64,000 nucleotides of DNA from Euleptes europaea (Eukaryota; Chordata; Lepidosauria; Squamata; Sphaerodactylidae). The notes beneath the pieces are model-generated. The model was not told the origin of the DNA. It did no database searches and saw only the letters and a program-made list of their open reading frames with translations. Within the stretch, counting starts at the first letter, position 1, and every line of letters begins with the position of its first letter. Where the stretch lies: assembly GCF_029931775.1 (NCBI RefSeq), contig NC_079322.1, forward strand, positions 55,955,853 through 56,019,852, given 5' to 3'. This document shows positions 1 to 37,324 of the stretch, piece after piece. A program made the translations under genes and the position numbers.

Positions 1-641
1 GCCTAGTGCGCCTCTGTTCCTTTCCATGGTCGCTCATGTGTTGCTTTGCATTGCAATGGTTAGCACAGGAGGTTTTGCCTTGGATTTGCTGCTCTCTAGA
101 TGCATGGGATCAGCTGATCCCATTCATCCCAATAGGGAAAAGGGGGGAACCCATATCTCTTGACCCCTGATCCCCATCTTTACAAAGCTTGGGGGTTCTT
201 GCAAGAAGCCTCATCTGAAGCTACGCTGAAAGTTTGAGACCTCTACCCCCAAAAATGCCCCCCGGAGCCGCAGAAAAGCACCAATATGCTTTAAGTGGCT
301 TTATTCCTGTCACTGTGGACAATTTCTTTTGGGGGGGCAACCTCTTCCGGGCCCCATATCTCGGGACCCTCTGACCCAATCTTTACAAAACTTGGGGGTT
401 CTTGCAAGAAGCTACCCTGAAAGTTTGAGACCTCTACCCCCAAAAATGCCCCCCCGGAGCCGCAGAAAGGCTCGAGTGCATTTTTAATGACTTTATTCGG
501 CCGAATTTCCCCCCGAACTCGAACTAGGCGCTGAATTCCACGGATCCAAATCGGGGGAGTTCGGACTTCAGCATATCCCGAATCGAGACGGGCCGAATTC
601 TGCCGAATCCGAACTATACCGATTTTTTTTCAACAGCCCTA
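1..641 (+). mobile_element. Right part of a long hAT-like non-autonomous element (family 1), cut by the window edge
   Basis: The last about 170 bases are rich in CCGAA and TTCGG words and end in CAACAGCCCTA at 631-641, matching the right end of the complete copy at 45465-47225. Inside are two units of about 150 bases, each running from a 'pathway' of CATATCTC, through CTTGGGGGTTCTTGCAAGAAG, to GACCTCTACCCCCAAAAATG and GAGCCGCAGAAA. No coding function is seen. The left end lies outside the window, so its target duplication cannot be checked. The family assignment rests on the terminal sequence and on the 8-bp duplications of the two complete copies. Confidence 0.75.
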
Positions 642-2706
642 CTTTGCACCTTGTTCTTCTTGTCCTTCCTTCATTGATTAGCAAACCATAAATTGAACCA
701 TGACAGAGGCAGCCCAGAAGATGGCAGCATCATCACATGCACAAATGTAATTAATTTTTTAATGGTTTATAATGTAGCACCCCAAACAGAAATACATTAG
801 AGAATAATCCAAGACACCACTTTTGCTCTCACGCTTCAATTTCCAGATATCATGGTATTCTTTATAGGGGTTTCTGGTACAAACACAATAAGTCAGCTTT
901 GCAAGTCCACAGTACTTATTGCCTGGAATGTATGCATTCATTATGTCATAGTTTGAGACCTCTACCCCCAAATGTGTGAATAAGATATTATAGATCTAAC
1001 ACTACAAGTCGTCCAATGTCATCTCGACTACAATGGTTTTCAGCAGAGTCATTTCACACACACAGTTGCCATTCTCAGTGGGTAGAAGATCAAGTATGGG
1101 AGTCAACCTTATGCCATGCCTAGACAGGTACGTGCTGTCCAACATGCTTTATTGAATTGGAACCATGGCCTGTACTCATCCAACATTTGTAGACACTGCT
1201 GACAGCTGTCTCTGTGGTGTCAGAAAGAGGGTGTGTACTTGACTCTGTAAGCCACCTGTGGCAGGCTCCCTGGAGAGGCAGCATAAAATAATTCTAAAGA
1301 AAAATAAGCAGTGTTGATACTGTGTCTTGGAAAGAGCCACCCCATGTGCCAACCATTCTGTCATTCTATCAAATATAACTAAGCCATCTTGTTCTTTAGG
1401 TCCAACTAAGAATTCTAAGGCAAGAGCCTTTGGTGGTAGCAAAAACAAGTAAGCAATGCTAAGGAAGGCAAGGAGGCAGCATAACACATGTCACCTCAGA
1501 ACGCTGCAGAGAAGTGCCTTTACAGATGTTACATATAAAGGGGTCTCAGAAAACCCATCCCACCCTGAGGTAAAGCCACAGGAGAAGAAAACTTTACAAA
1601 ATGGAGAAAACTATAATGAACACGTGGCTTACAGGTTTTTGTTTATTCCTGCTACTACACTGGAATTATAGTTAAGATGAAAGAAGATTCAGGTAGCTGT
1701 GCTGGTCCAAAGCAAAATCCAAAAACAAAAGACATAATAGCTTGTATTAAGACCAATCAAAATAACACAGAACAGAGTGCAGTTGTCAAGTTCTCAAAAA
1801 AATCTCATCAGGCTGGATGTAAAAAACAAAGGGGGGGATCTTTTGTCCCATGGTCTTAAGACCCCTTTGTCTATGTGGCCCACAGGATATCTGTGGGATG
1901 CTTCCCTGACTTAAAAGGGCACAGGGTGTGGCTAGCTAGTATCAAATTGTGCTCTGGAATGCTAGGGGAAAGAGCCGTTAGGAAACAAAAATGGGAATTG
2001 TTCCATTGAAAATGCAGTTAGAAGACTGAGACAAGAGAGCCTTGCCTCACAGCAAGGCCATTATTTTGCTTGCTGACATTTAAAGTTCTGAAGGGAAACA
2101 CAGTGAGCTGTAAATGATGCAAGGTCTGTAATAACTTTGTTTGGATAGCCAAAGGTTAACTCGGGACAATAATCCTAAAGTAATTACTCCTGGATCCTGA
2201 GCATGTGAACGAGACCCATGTGTATATGCAGACGGAAAGCAGTTTTCATCTCTTCAAAACCTTCGTAATTAATATTACTTTTTTCCAAAATAAAAGAAAT
2301 GCTCAGTCAATAAGAATTAGATGCTTAACAGTGAAATACGTCACTCTGATTTGTCTGAGTTCTGTATAGAGAAACGCCCCCAGCGTCTAATCTTGGCTCT
2401 CTAAGGATCCTCCTCGATGAAATGCTGGAGGAGCAGTGATTGGATCCTCAGCATTTTGAAGTGCAAAATAGACACTGCACGGGAGCCCACTTCAGATTCA
2501 GGGGGAGAGCAAAATGGGGTTCAACCCCTTCCTTTATGGTGGTTTTGCCAATCGAAAGCAAAACCACTGCCCCTGGGCTGTTATTAGTCCTCAAAAGAAA
2601 AAAAATGAGCAAAAGAAATGTGGTTTCAATCAGCAAAGCCACACAAGAGAGGAGAGACCTTCATGTAGAGCCATGTACTGCACATAGGAGGCGTGTGGCT
2701 AATTGA
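642..2706. other. Intergenic stretch, no gene seen
   Basis: AT-rich, mostly unique-looking sequence. The short open frames lack codon bias, splice context or family similarity that I can recognise. A 23-base island at about 952-974 repeats the family 1 phrase found at about 231-253. Nothing else was identified. Confidence 0.5.
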
Positions 2707-2915
2707 TAGGGTTGCCAGGTCCCTCTTTGCCACCGGCAGGAGGTTTTTTGGGGCAGAGCCTGAGGAGGGTGGTGTTTGGGAGGGGAGGGACTTCAATGCC
2801 ATAGAGTCCAATTGCCAAAGTGGCCATTTTCTCCAGTTGAACTGATCTCTATAGGCTGGAGATCTGTAGTAATAGCAGGACATCTCCAGCTAGTACCTGG
2901 AGGTTGGCAACCTTA
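2707..2915 (+). mobile_element. MITE-A, hAT-like, complete copy with target duplication
   Basis: About 209 bases starting TAGGGTTGCCAGG and ending GGTTGGCAACCTTA, so the termini are inverted repeats. The flanking octamers are CTAATTGA (2699-2706) and CTAATTAA (2916-2923), an 8-bp target duplication with one mismatch, as expected for hAT transposition. Internal landmarks shared by other copies are GCCATAGAGTCCAATTGCCA and TGGCCATTTTCTCCAG. Other copies lie at 11270, 12323, 31729, 48790, 50245 and 62772. It has no coding capacity. Confidence 0.8.
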
Positions 2916-2987
2916 CTAATTAAAAGATCAAAGCTTGGGATCAAATGACACAAAAGAGATGGGAATGCAATAAGCTTAATGGCTGAC

Positions 2988-3048
2988 TAGGGATGTGAAT
3001 TTGGGTCTCCTAGTCAAACATTCTGTATGCTGTACCACACTGGCTCTC
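2988..3048 (-). repeat. Short decayed tRNA-derived SINE fragment
   Basis: The phrase ending GTACCACACTGGCTCTCAA is the reverse complement of a SINE head of the GAGCCAGCATGGTGTAGTGG type. Only about 60 bases remain. Confidence 0.45.
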
Positions 3049-3358
3049 AACTTTCATCTTAGACTGCTGAAACATTTTCTTGGCAACCAGTCCTAGCTTG
3101 GCTAGCTGGAGGTCAATGAAATCAAAATTGTACAATAGCATACTGTTCTCAGAAAAAATGGCCTGTGGAGGGATCTGGGGTTGTTTTTTTAACTGTTAAT
3201 GCCCTGGTTCGTTCAACAAGTTCTGTGGTAAATGCTACAAAGACTAGCTTGAGATCTATGCCTCGAACCTGCAGTTAGACTCCTGTCTAGGGTTGCCAAT
3301 TTTTAAACTGGTCCCTCTTACTGTCTCAGATGGTGTTATTTAATTTCATGCCATGAAA

Positions 3359-3612
3359 GAGCCAGCATGGTGTACTGGTTAAGAGCAGCAGACTCTAATC
3401 TGGAGAACCGGGTTTGATTCCCAACTCCTCTGTATGAAGCCTGCTGGGCGACCTTGGGCTAGTCACAGTTGCCTCAGAACTCTCTCAGCCCCACCTACCT
3501 CACAAGGCATCTGTTGTGGGGAGGAGAAGGGAAGGCGATTGTAAGCTGCTCTGAGACTCCTTAAAGGTAAAGAAAAGTGGGGTACAAAAACCAACTCTTC
3601 TTCTTCATCATC
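3359..3612 (+). repeat. tRNA-derived SINE (type B, pyrimidine tail)
   Basis: Begins GAGCCAGCATGGTG with a tRNA-like head, including a B-box-like GGTTTGATTCCC, followed by a body with CTTGGGCTAGTCACAG and CACCTACCTCACAAGG, and ends in CCAACTCTTCTTCTTC. The same family occurs at 5856 (-), 13206 (+), 35163 (-) and 61828 (-). This is a lizard SINE type, mobilised in trans by a LINE. Confidence 0.8.
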
Positions 3613-4640
3613 AACTCCCCATTGCCACTAATTAAATCTTGATTAAAGAGACAGGACATTTTTTTCCCCATCCCACTAGCAACCTTAGTCCTGTCAAAAT
3701 GCTGACACATGGTGCTTCTTGTGTTGCTCCAAAGTCTGGATACTATTTATGGCCTCACTTCTGGGCCGGCGGAGTTGCCACATGTACTCCACCACTTCGC
3801 TTTGTGCATCAAATAAAATCCTTTCACACAGAATACGCCTCCATGGATCTAATTACAGGAGATGTGCGCACGGCGCACTGATAGCATAGAGGAAATGCGA
3901 AGGACGCAGGGTCCTTCCTTTGTTCCTCATAATTGCTGTGCTTAGTAAGAAGGCTCAAAGCTCATTTGCTAAGTTTGTCAAAATAACTTATTCACCAGTT
4001 CGGTAATGGAAGCCACGTAGCAATTGCCATTCTTGATCAGAAAGCTGCATGTTACCAAGGGGGCGTCATTAAAATATCATCTCCCACGCTGCTGTGTAAA
4101 TAAAATTAAGCTCTTTGCTGAGCTGGTGGCACACAGAGAATTCTTTCTGCTCTTATCCAAGAACAAAGATTTATAGAGCCTGTTAATATTTCCATATTGC
4201 TAAAAAGGATTTAAATTATGGAAACAAGTAAATGGCACAGGAAAGAAATTCAAGACCTTTAATGGTTAGCTACATGACATTATTCCACCAATAGGTGTGT
4301 GGGATGGTGGAAGAAGCCCTGAGATAAAATGCTAATGAAATCCTACATATGTTCAACTAGCATTTCTTTCCATTTATAGTACATTAACAGTGTTTTATTA
4401 CCTACTCTGAAGAATGTCTACCAGGAAACAGGTAGTATCATGCAGAGAGCATAAGAATTGCCTTACGGGCTAAGGTCACAGGGCTATCGTCCATTTCAAT
4501 TATTACAGTTTTGGTACTCCTATCCCATGTACTGAGAGAGAATGCTACCTGTGATCCTTTTCATATGCACATTCACCATTTTTGAGCAACACACATGTTT
4601 TCCAGCATTGGAACACAAGAACAGAAACCCAGATTTTCGA
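3613..4640. other. Intergenic stretch, no gene seen
   Basis: AT-rich DNA without recognisable repeat or coding signal, apart from weak SINE-like traces. Nothing further can be supported. Confidence 0.45.
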
Positions 4641-4857
4641 GGAGGGGTCGTAGTTCAGTGGTAGAGCATCTGCTTGGTACGCAGAAGGTCCCAGGTTCAA
4701 TCCCCGGCATCTCCAGTTAAAGGGACTAGGCAAGGAGGTAATGTGAAAGACCTCAGCCTGAGACCCTGGAGAGCCGCTGCTGGTCTGAGTAGACAATACT
4801 GACCTTGATGGACCGAGGGTCTGGTTCAGTATAAGGCAGCTTCATGTGTTCATGTGA
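4641..4857 (+). repeat. tRNA-derived SINE (type C)
   Basis: The head is strikingly tRNA-like: GTAGTTCAGTGGTAGAGC resembles an A box, and GGTTCAATCC at 4694-4703 is a B box. A body with GAAAGACCTCAGCCTGAGA and a tail with AAGGCAGCTTCATGTGTTC follow. A second copy lies at 61552-61762. It is not a tRNA gene: no cloverleaf closes beyond the two boxes and the transcript continues into SINE body. Confidence 0.8.
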
Positions 4858-5398
4858 GGTACACATTTACATGTCCTGGAGCTGGAAAATGTGTATGTTG
4901 TGTAGAAGGCTGTCGATATTTGAACAGATTCCCAAATTGTGGGCAGTTAGAATTGCCCTGACAAGAATATATTTATATTTAGGAGGCTATTTTATGTGAA
5001 GCTGCCTGGGGTGCCTTTACAAAGCATTTACAAAAAAATTAAGCATAATAGTATAAAATAGGATACATTTAGCCAGGTCTGTCGAGAGCCACCATGGACA
5101 CCGGACAAAGATTTCATCTCCCCCCCCACATATGACCCTGATCCAAACTTCATATCAAAACAAATCACTTGGCTGACTGTTTCGATGCATCTATAATAAT
5201 GAAAGGATCCACATGTCCATCTGTCTGTCCATTTGTGGCTAGCATAACTCAAAAAATAAAACTTGGAATCTCAAAATCTGCCACTAGCTTCAGGATGATC
5301 ATGGGAATTCCAGGGCCAAAAATGAAAGGAATCGGAATATCCTGACCCAGGCTACATCCAGACCCTCCCCACAATGCTATTTGCAGTGGAAGCTAAGC

Positions 5399-5640
5399 TT
5401 GTGTGGTGGTTAAAGTGTTGGACTAGGATCCAGAAAACACAAATTCGAATCCCTGCTCTGCCGTGGAAGCTTGCTAGGTGACCTTGGGCCAGTCACTCAC
5501 CCTCAGTCTAACCTACTTCACAAGGTTAGGAGAGGAGAGGAGAGAACAAAGGAGAGGAGAACGATGTAAGCTGCTTTGGGGATCCTTTGGGGGATCAAGG
5601 CAGGATATCAATGAAGTAAATAAATATTTATTTATAACGT
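5399..5640 (+). repeat. tRNA-derived SINE with AAATAAAT tail (Sauria-SINE type)
   Basis: Contains TGGTTAAAGTGTTGGACTAG, a B-box-like ATTCGAATCCC, CCTTGGGCCAGTCACTCA and GAACGATGTAAGCTGCTTTG, and ends in GAAGTAAATAAATATT. The layout matches the Sauria SINEs of reptiles. It is related to the head of the chimeric unit at 39719. Confidence 0.75.
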
Positions 5641-5855
5641 CTGTTCCTTATTTGATACCACTGAGGCAGATTAACATGTATTATCATGCATGTTAAGGGT
5701 GGAGGGGGCAAAGCATCTTTTTAGTACTTGGAGATTATGGGGAAATATTAACTCCACCCTTCTGTTCATAAAATCAACAAAGGTTTGCCTCTATACTACT
5801 ATTAAATACATTCTAAGTTGCCAACCAGGATGGGTGAGAAGGAGTTGAGACTGGA

Positions 5856-6172
5856 AGAAGAAGGAGTAGAGTTGGTTTTTATATGCCGACTTTCTCTACC
5901 TTTTAAGGAGAATCAAACAGTGTTACAATCTCTTTCCCTTCCCCTCACCACAGCAGATATCCTTTGAGGTAGGTGAGGCTGAGAGAGCTCTAAGAGAGCT
6001 GTGATTAGCCCGAGGTCACCCAACTGGCTTCACGTGTAGGAATGGGGAAACCGGTTCACCAGTTTAGTGTCTGCTGCTTATGTGGAGGAGTGGGGGATTT
6101 AACCCGGTTCTCCAGATTAGAGTCCACCGCTCCAAACTACCACTCTTAACCACTACACCATGCTGGCTCTCT
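5856..6172 (-). repeat. tRNA-derived SINE type B, reverse orientation
   Basis: Reads on the - strand from GAGAGCCAGCATGGTG (near 6172) to the pyrimidine tail (near 5860). It carries the extra internal segment with TGGAGGAGTGGGG seen in the copies at 35163 and 61828. Confidence 0.8.
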
Positions 6173-8103
6173 AATTCCCTAGGGAGGGAATTAGAAATGG
6201 GGATAGATTAATGGCAGATCATGAAAGGAAGATAGCAAAATTAAGGAGGGGGAAAGTGCAAACAAGAGTTAGAGAAATGTAAAAAAAGACAACAGAGGGT
6301 GTTTTTTTTTAAAAAAATGTTACAGCACACTAACAGGGCTGCCCCTTTGCAAGATCTGGCTGTGCAGGAGCCGGTGAAAGAAAAGGAAAAAGGAAACCAT
6401 AAACTTTGTTAAGAAGCTGAATCCTGGCATTGACTGTAGCTAGTCCTGGCTGGTCTTGCCTTGCTCCAGCGCTGGCTTTGGCTGATGGGTTTAGCAGGAT
6501 CTGAGAAGCGACTGTTACCCTCAGCCTCATAGCAAACTTTGCAGAAAGGCCGAGCCCCAGAGTCAAATATCGCTCTTTACTTTGCTCTGCCTTCCCTGTG
6601 CCCTTAGCGGCTCCAGTCAGAACTGCATAAGAAAAAGAAATCAAATGCATTCCGTGAATACAGCATGACGGTAGCTTCGGGGGCCCGGCAGCTGACTTGG
6701 GCGCCCCGAATCTTGTCCCCCCCAGCCCCCCCTTCCTCAGCAGCTACATTTGTTTGCATGGATACATGGTTTTCCTTTTACTGTTCCGCAGTCTGGAGAT
6801 TCTTTCTGTCCCTTTAAGGGGGGGAAATTAAAATGTTCTGCAAATGAAATCAAAAACATTTTTAATCCTATCGTGGTTTTTGTTTGTACTTTAGGGTAGA
6901 ACGCTATTTAAAATAGAAGGGTTTGAGGCTAAAATCCTTCACAACAGACTAGAGAAACAGAGAAACGTTATCCACCATTAGTAATTCAGAAGTTTGGTAC
7001 ATGCATACTTTGCTTTCCCGTTATATTAATTTAAAGACGTTTGCATGACTAATATACTTACAGTGCTTATCTACACTTATTTTACAATGTGATTCCTGAA
7101 ACATGCCAAGAACAACCTGAACAAAATGTCTATCCACCTCCCTTGTTACTTTAAGAGCAGCTGTCTCCATAGCAACTAAAAACTTTTCAAGGCAGAAATA
7201 AACTAATCCTCTACAGCTTCCAGAGCACCATCAAGGAATGTTAAAAACATTGGACTTCCCGGCAGCGAAGTGCTTCGCAGGATTCAAAAGGCCACTAAGC
7301 CAAAGAAATAAAATCCTCCCTTTTCCCTCTTGACCGAAGGTAAGAGGAGACAATTCTAGATGGGGATTTCCATGTAATGCTGCTTTTCTGTGCTAACTTC
7401 TTTCATCCTAAAGCTAATATTATTTTTAACCATTGCAAGCTCTCTCGACGTCCACACAATGTTAGCTTTCTGTCTGTACTGCCAGGCATTATTAGCCATT
7501 CCTGCCTCTACTGTACAGTACAAATTAATTTTGCAAGCAAACCTGTATTATTTTACTAGATCTGATGCTGTACATCTTGGCCAGAGAGGCTGAATATAGG
7601 ATATTGTCAAGAAAGCGATGCATGCATATATCCCTGGATTGGTTAGCTGAATCAGCTTAGACTTCTGCATTAAGCAAAAGTTTATGTTTGGTAAGGCAAT
7701 GGTGCTCTGTTAGGATGCAGTGCATTGAGAAATGTTGTCATGCAGTATCTGAAAATACTTTTAGGACGAATTGGTGAAGTATTATCTTTGTATCAACATG
7801 ATGGAGCCTTGAAACATTTGTAATATTTCTCTGACAGACTGGCACTATTACATCTTTTCATCATGGTCCTTTGAGCATAATAAGAAAATAATGAAAGCTT
7901 GATCCAAAGTTGCAGTTCATTAATGCTTACATTTGAACCAATAAATAGGCTGATTTTGATAGGGACCTGGACCTATCAAGGGCACAAAGAGAGAGCTACA
8001 TACTTTTTTTGCTTAAAACAGAACAAGCAAAATACCTGGATTGCTGATCCTGAAGGTGCACAATCTAATTCTGAGTAGAGGGTGGCAATAACTGACACTG
8101 CCT
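6173..8103. other. Intergenic stretch without gene; mostly unique sequence
   Basis: No exon of a known family was found. About 6660-7330 looks unique and non-repetitive and could contain conserved regulatory DNA; this is only an impression. One RFX/X-box-like motif, GTCTCCATAGCAAC, lies at 7163-7176. Confidence 0.4.
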
Positions 8104-8400
8104 ATGCATAAGGTGGCCATGTTGCTGGTCCCGGCGGGCAATTGCTGCCAGTCCAGCAGCCTGCTTGGAGCAGTGGCCATGCATGACATGCTTACATCAC
8201 TGCCAGGTTTAGTCTTGGAAGCGCCACATCACAAAGGGGCCCTTTACCACTCAAACCCTGGTAAAGGGCCCCTTCATGATGCGGCGCTTCTGGGACTAAA
8301 CCCAGCAGTGATGTAAGCACATTACGCATGACTGCGCGTGCATGCGACCACCCGTCCCCACCCCCCAAAACCTCCTGCCAGTGGAGAAGGACCTGGCAAG
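8104..8400. mobile_element. MITE-B, palindromic copy
   Basis: The core at about 8219-8290 is a near-perfect inverted repeat. GAAGCGCCACATCAC...GGGGCCCTTTACCA faces TGGTAAAGGGCCCC...GCGGCGCTTC, and the similarity continues outward to about 8175 and 8335 (TTACATCACTGCCAGG against CAGCAGTGATGTAAGC). The same central hairpin with flanking TTTACCACTCAAA occurs in the complete copy at 63451-63767. No coding capacity. Confidence 0.65.
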
Positions 8401-8515
8401 CCTACCTGTGCAAGAGGGCCCAGGATGTGGCCTGAAGGCACAAGACAATGCAACATTGTTGAACCTAAGCACATCTGGATCTGGTCAGTGCCTGAATGGG
8501 GGACCTCCTGGCAGG

Positions 8516-8612
8516 GTGGATTTGATTTAAATCAAATTGATTTATATCATGATTTAAATCACAATTTAAATCACTAGTCAGCAGGATTAGATTTAAATCA
8601 TGCTGTTTGCTG
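8516..8612. repeat. ATTTAAATC-rich palindromic repeat
   Basis: GATTTAAATCA and close variants occur about five times in under 100 bases, on both strands because the word is palindromic. It resembles the low-complexity core of a non-autonomous DNA element, but its ends are not clear. Confidence 0.5.
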
Positions 8613-8750
8613 CCATTATAGGTTTTCTCCTTCAGGGAGAGAATAATATGATAAACCTCAGGCTATTCAATTTCACACAAAGATCGCAAGACTTGTGGAG
8701 TATTCTACTCAAAAGGTTTCACTTTCATTTTTACTGCTTGTCCCTCCTAG

Positions 8751-8935
8751 GGTTGCCAGGTGCCCGGTGGTGGTGGTCAAACCCCTGGCAATTTGCCTCT
8801 CTGCCCACCGACCACCTGAGGGTTGGAGGGGAAACGTGCAAGTGCGCTCCGAAGTGTGCACATGGCACTTCTGGTTTACAACTGGAAGTGCCGCCCCCTC
8901 AGGGGCCTTTTCCTCTTAGTTTGAGTGGTAAAGAG
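8751..8935 (+). mobile_element. MITE-B fragment, left end preserved
   Basis: Starts CTAGGGTTGCCAGGTGCCC and contains CTGGTTTACAACTGGAAGTG and TTTGAGTGGTAAA, as in the copy at 63451. The right half is missing. The DNA after it carries GTCAAAGCTCCCTTCATCA, a phrase also found at 13176-13194. Confidence 0.6.
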
Positions 8936-9067
8936 TCAAAGCTCCCTTCATCAGATTGTTACACTTTGTGGTTTTACCTTTCTGTTATAAACCACCTTGG
9001 CTCCTATTGTCATGATGAGATAGATGAATGAGAGACATTTTAAATAAATAAATAACACAGGATAACA

Positions 9068-10033
9068 AAGGGGGTGTCCCATCTATCCAATGGAGTTTTC
9101 AGTTATTCCCAATGGAAGATGGGAGCACCCATTTTGGGGACCCATAAAATTGGATCCCTGACCTAAACGTCACCAAACTTGGGGGTTCTTCTGAGGAGAG
9201 TCACCTGTAGCTATGATGAAAATTTGGTGCCTCTACTTTGAAAGAATGCCCCCAGAACTCCAAAATTTTCCCATATACTTTAATGGGTCATTGTCACATC
9301 TGAACATCTGTGGGAAAAAGTTCCCGCCTTTGACTTCAAATGGAGGAAATCTGGGTGTCCATAGAATTGGACTCCCTGACCCAAACTTCACCAAACTTGG
9401 GGGTTCGTCTGAGGAGACTCACCAACAGCTGTGCTTCAAACTTGTTGCCTCTACCTTGAAAAACAACCCCGAGCCCCACAAAGATCTCCCACTGAATGCA
9501 ACTGGAGCAAAACAGTTACCAAGGCCTCCATCTTCCCATTGTTTCCAATGGAGGAGAAAACAGCCTTTTTTCCTCCACAGGAAAAGCAAAGAGGCATGGT
9601 TGTGACCACAGGTCATTGCCTCCCACCCCAAGAACCAACCCAAGCCCAACTGAACCTGGACTCCTATTTGTCCCTTCAAGATGCTTCTCCCCTCCCTCCT
9701 GTTGCCCTAAAAATCAGCCAAAGGGCAGGAAAAGGGCAACAGGAGATTGCTACTTCAAGAGCAATCCTTTGCCAGCCCAGCAGAACCTACCTAAAAACCC
9801 AGCAGAGCTGGTGTCAAGGTAAGTTTAAAGGGGGGTGTTAAAATGTAAAGCCCAATTGCCAGTCTTGCAAATTGGCTTTATTTTTTATTTTTTTAAATTA
9901 CCCTGTGCCCTTACATGGGCCATGGAAAAGGCAAAACGCTGGAAAAGCCACACATTTTTTGGCCTTTTGTCTTTCAGCTTCATCCAGATAGCCATTTGTT
10001 TTTCAGTTCGGCATATCCAAATGCACACCCCTA
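9068..10033. mobile_element. Second long hAT-like non-autonomous element (family 2)
   Basis: The right end reads TTCGGCATATCC followed by TGCACACCCCTAG at about 10021-10033, the style of hAT termini beginning CTAGGGGTGTGCA. Two internal units of about 130 bases (about 9130-9260 and 9353-9485) share TTGGGGGTTC and GCCTCTAC phrases with family 1. The left end (about 9068, GGGGGTGTCCCATC) is approximate and I see no convincing target duplication. Long open frames here are by-products of repeat composition. Confidence 0.55.
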
Positions 10034-10767
10034 GTGGCCAGCACCAGACATTTGGACCCTCATGGATGGCGCTGCACAACAGGGCAATTACTTTCCCAAG
10101 TAGAAGTTGCCTGGGGAGGGAAAGAGGGAAAGCTGAAGACAGAGGGGCAGATAAACATAGGTTGGCTGATGGGTGGGAAAGAGAGAAGGAGGCAGGAAAA
10201 GGTATGGGGCTTTCAGGAAAGGGAAAGAGGGGGGAAGGTATGACCCCTGCAAGTCCTTGTGATACTCATGGAAGAAGTATCATATCAAACCTAAAATGGT
10301 CGCATCTTCCTTTCCTTGCTTATGGATTAAGCCATGAGCGGTACAGAAGAAAGAAGCCTGGTGTGTATGTTTGCTAAGTACTATTATTAATATGAAGGCG
10401 TTGTTGAATTTCCTCAGTCCTTATATTATGCAATGAAAGAGAAACCAGTAACTTTTGCTTAAATTTATCACAGAAAACTATCATTACCAAATTTGTTAAT
10501 GAGAAAGGAGCAATTTACTTGAAATATTTTATATTTGGGACAGGGAAAGGAATGATTAATCTACAGCAACCTTTTATGTATAATTTTACACAACTGTTAC
10601 AGCCACAATCAACTTAGTTTCCTGCTGCGATCTTGCTGTAAACTCCCGACAGACCCCTATTGTTCAGAAACAGCTTGTCACCACAAATCAGCTTAGCCAA
10701 CCAATTAATAAATCCTTGCAAACATATTGCAGCCACTCTAATTAAGGGGTTTCCCCCCATCCTTTAT
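10034..10767 (+). promoter_or_regulatory. SLC39A12: Upstream region of SLC39A12
   Basis: Largely unique sequence leading to the TATA box. Near the gene it contains a SOX-like CTATTGTTC (10658-10666), a CCAAT box (10701-10705) and a homeodomain-type TAATTA (10739-10744). These are motif matches only; position relative to the gene is what makes them plausible. Confidence 0.4.
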
Positions 10768-10775
10768 TATATAAA
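10768..10775 (+). promoter_or_regulatory. SLC39A12: TATA box of SLC39A12
   Basis: TATATAAA lies 93 bases before the ATG. Initiation about 30 bases downstream would begin the message near 10799 and give a 5' leader of about 60 bases in the same exon as the start codon. A CCAAT box 67 bases further upstream supports this. The start site itself is inferred, and a separate upstream non-coding exon cannot be ruled out. Confidence 0.55.
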
Positions 10776-10860
10776 TTTCTCAGGTTTCAAGTTTTAAGCT
10801 GCGAGCTGCATACTGCGATTCTACTCCCAACACAGACACAAGCTGCAGGAAGAAGAGGAA

Positions 10861-37324
<26,464 letters not shown>

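Noticed and set aside
4641-4720. tRNA gene-like A and B boxes
   Set aside because: These are the head of a tRNA-derived SINE; the rest of the cloverleaf and a terminator in the right place are missing, and the copy at 61552 has the same body.
9835-10377. Open frame of 180 codons upstream of SLC39A12
   Set aside because: Starts inside the family 2 element and runs through its right end into flanking DNA; no domain or exon signal.
1-10860. Exons of the expected upstream neighbour (MRC1 in mammals)
   Set aside because: Looked for lectin-domain or tail exons by eye and found none.
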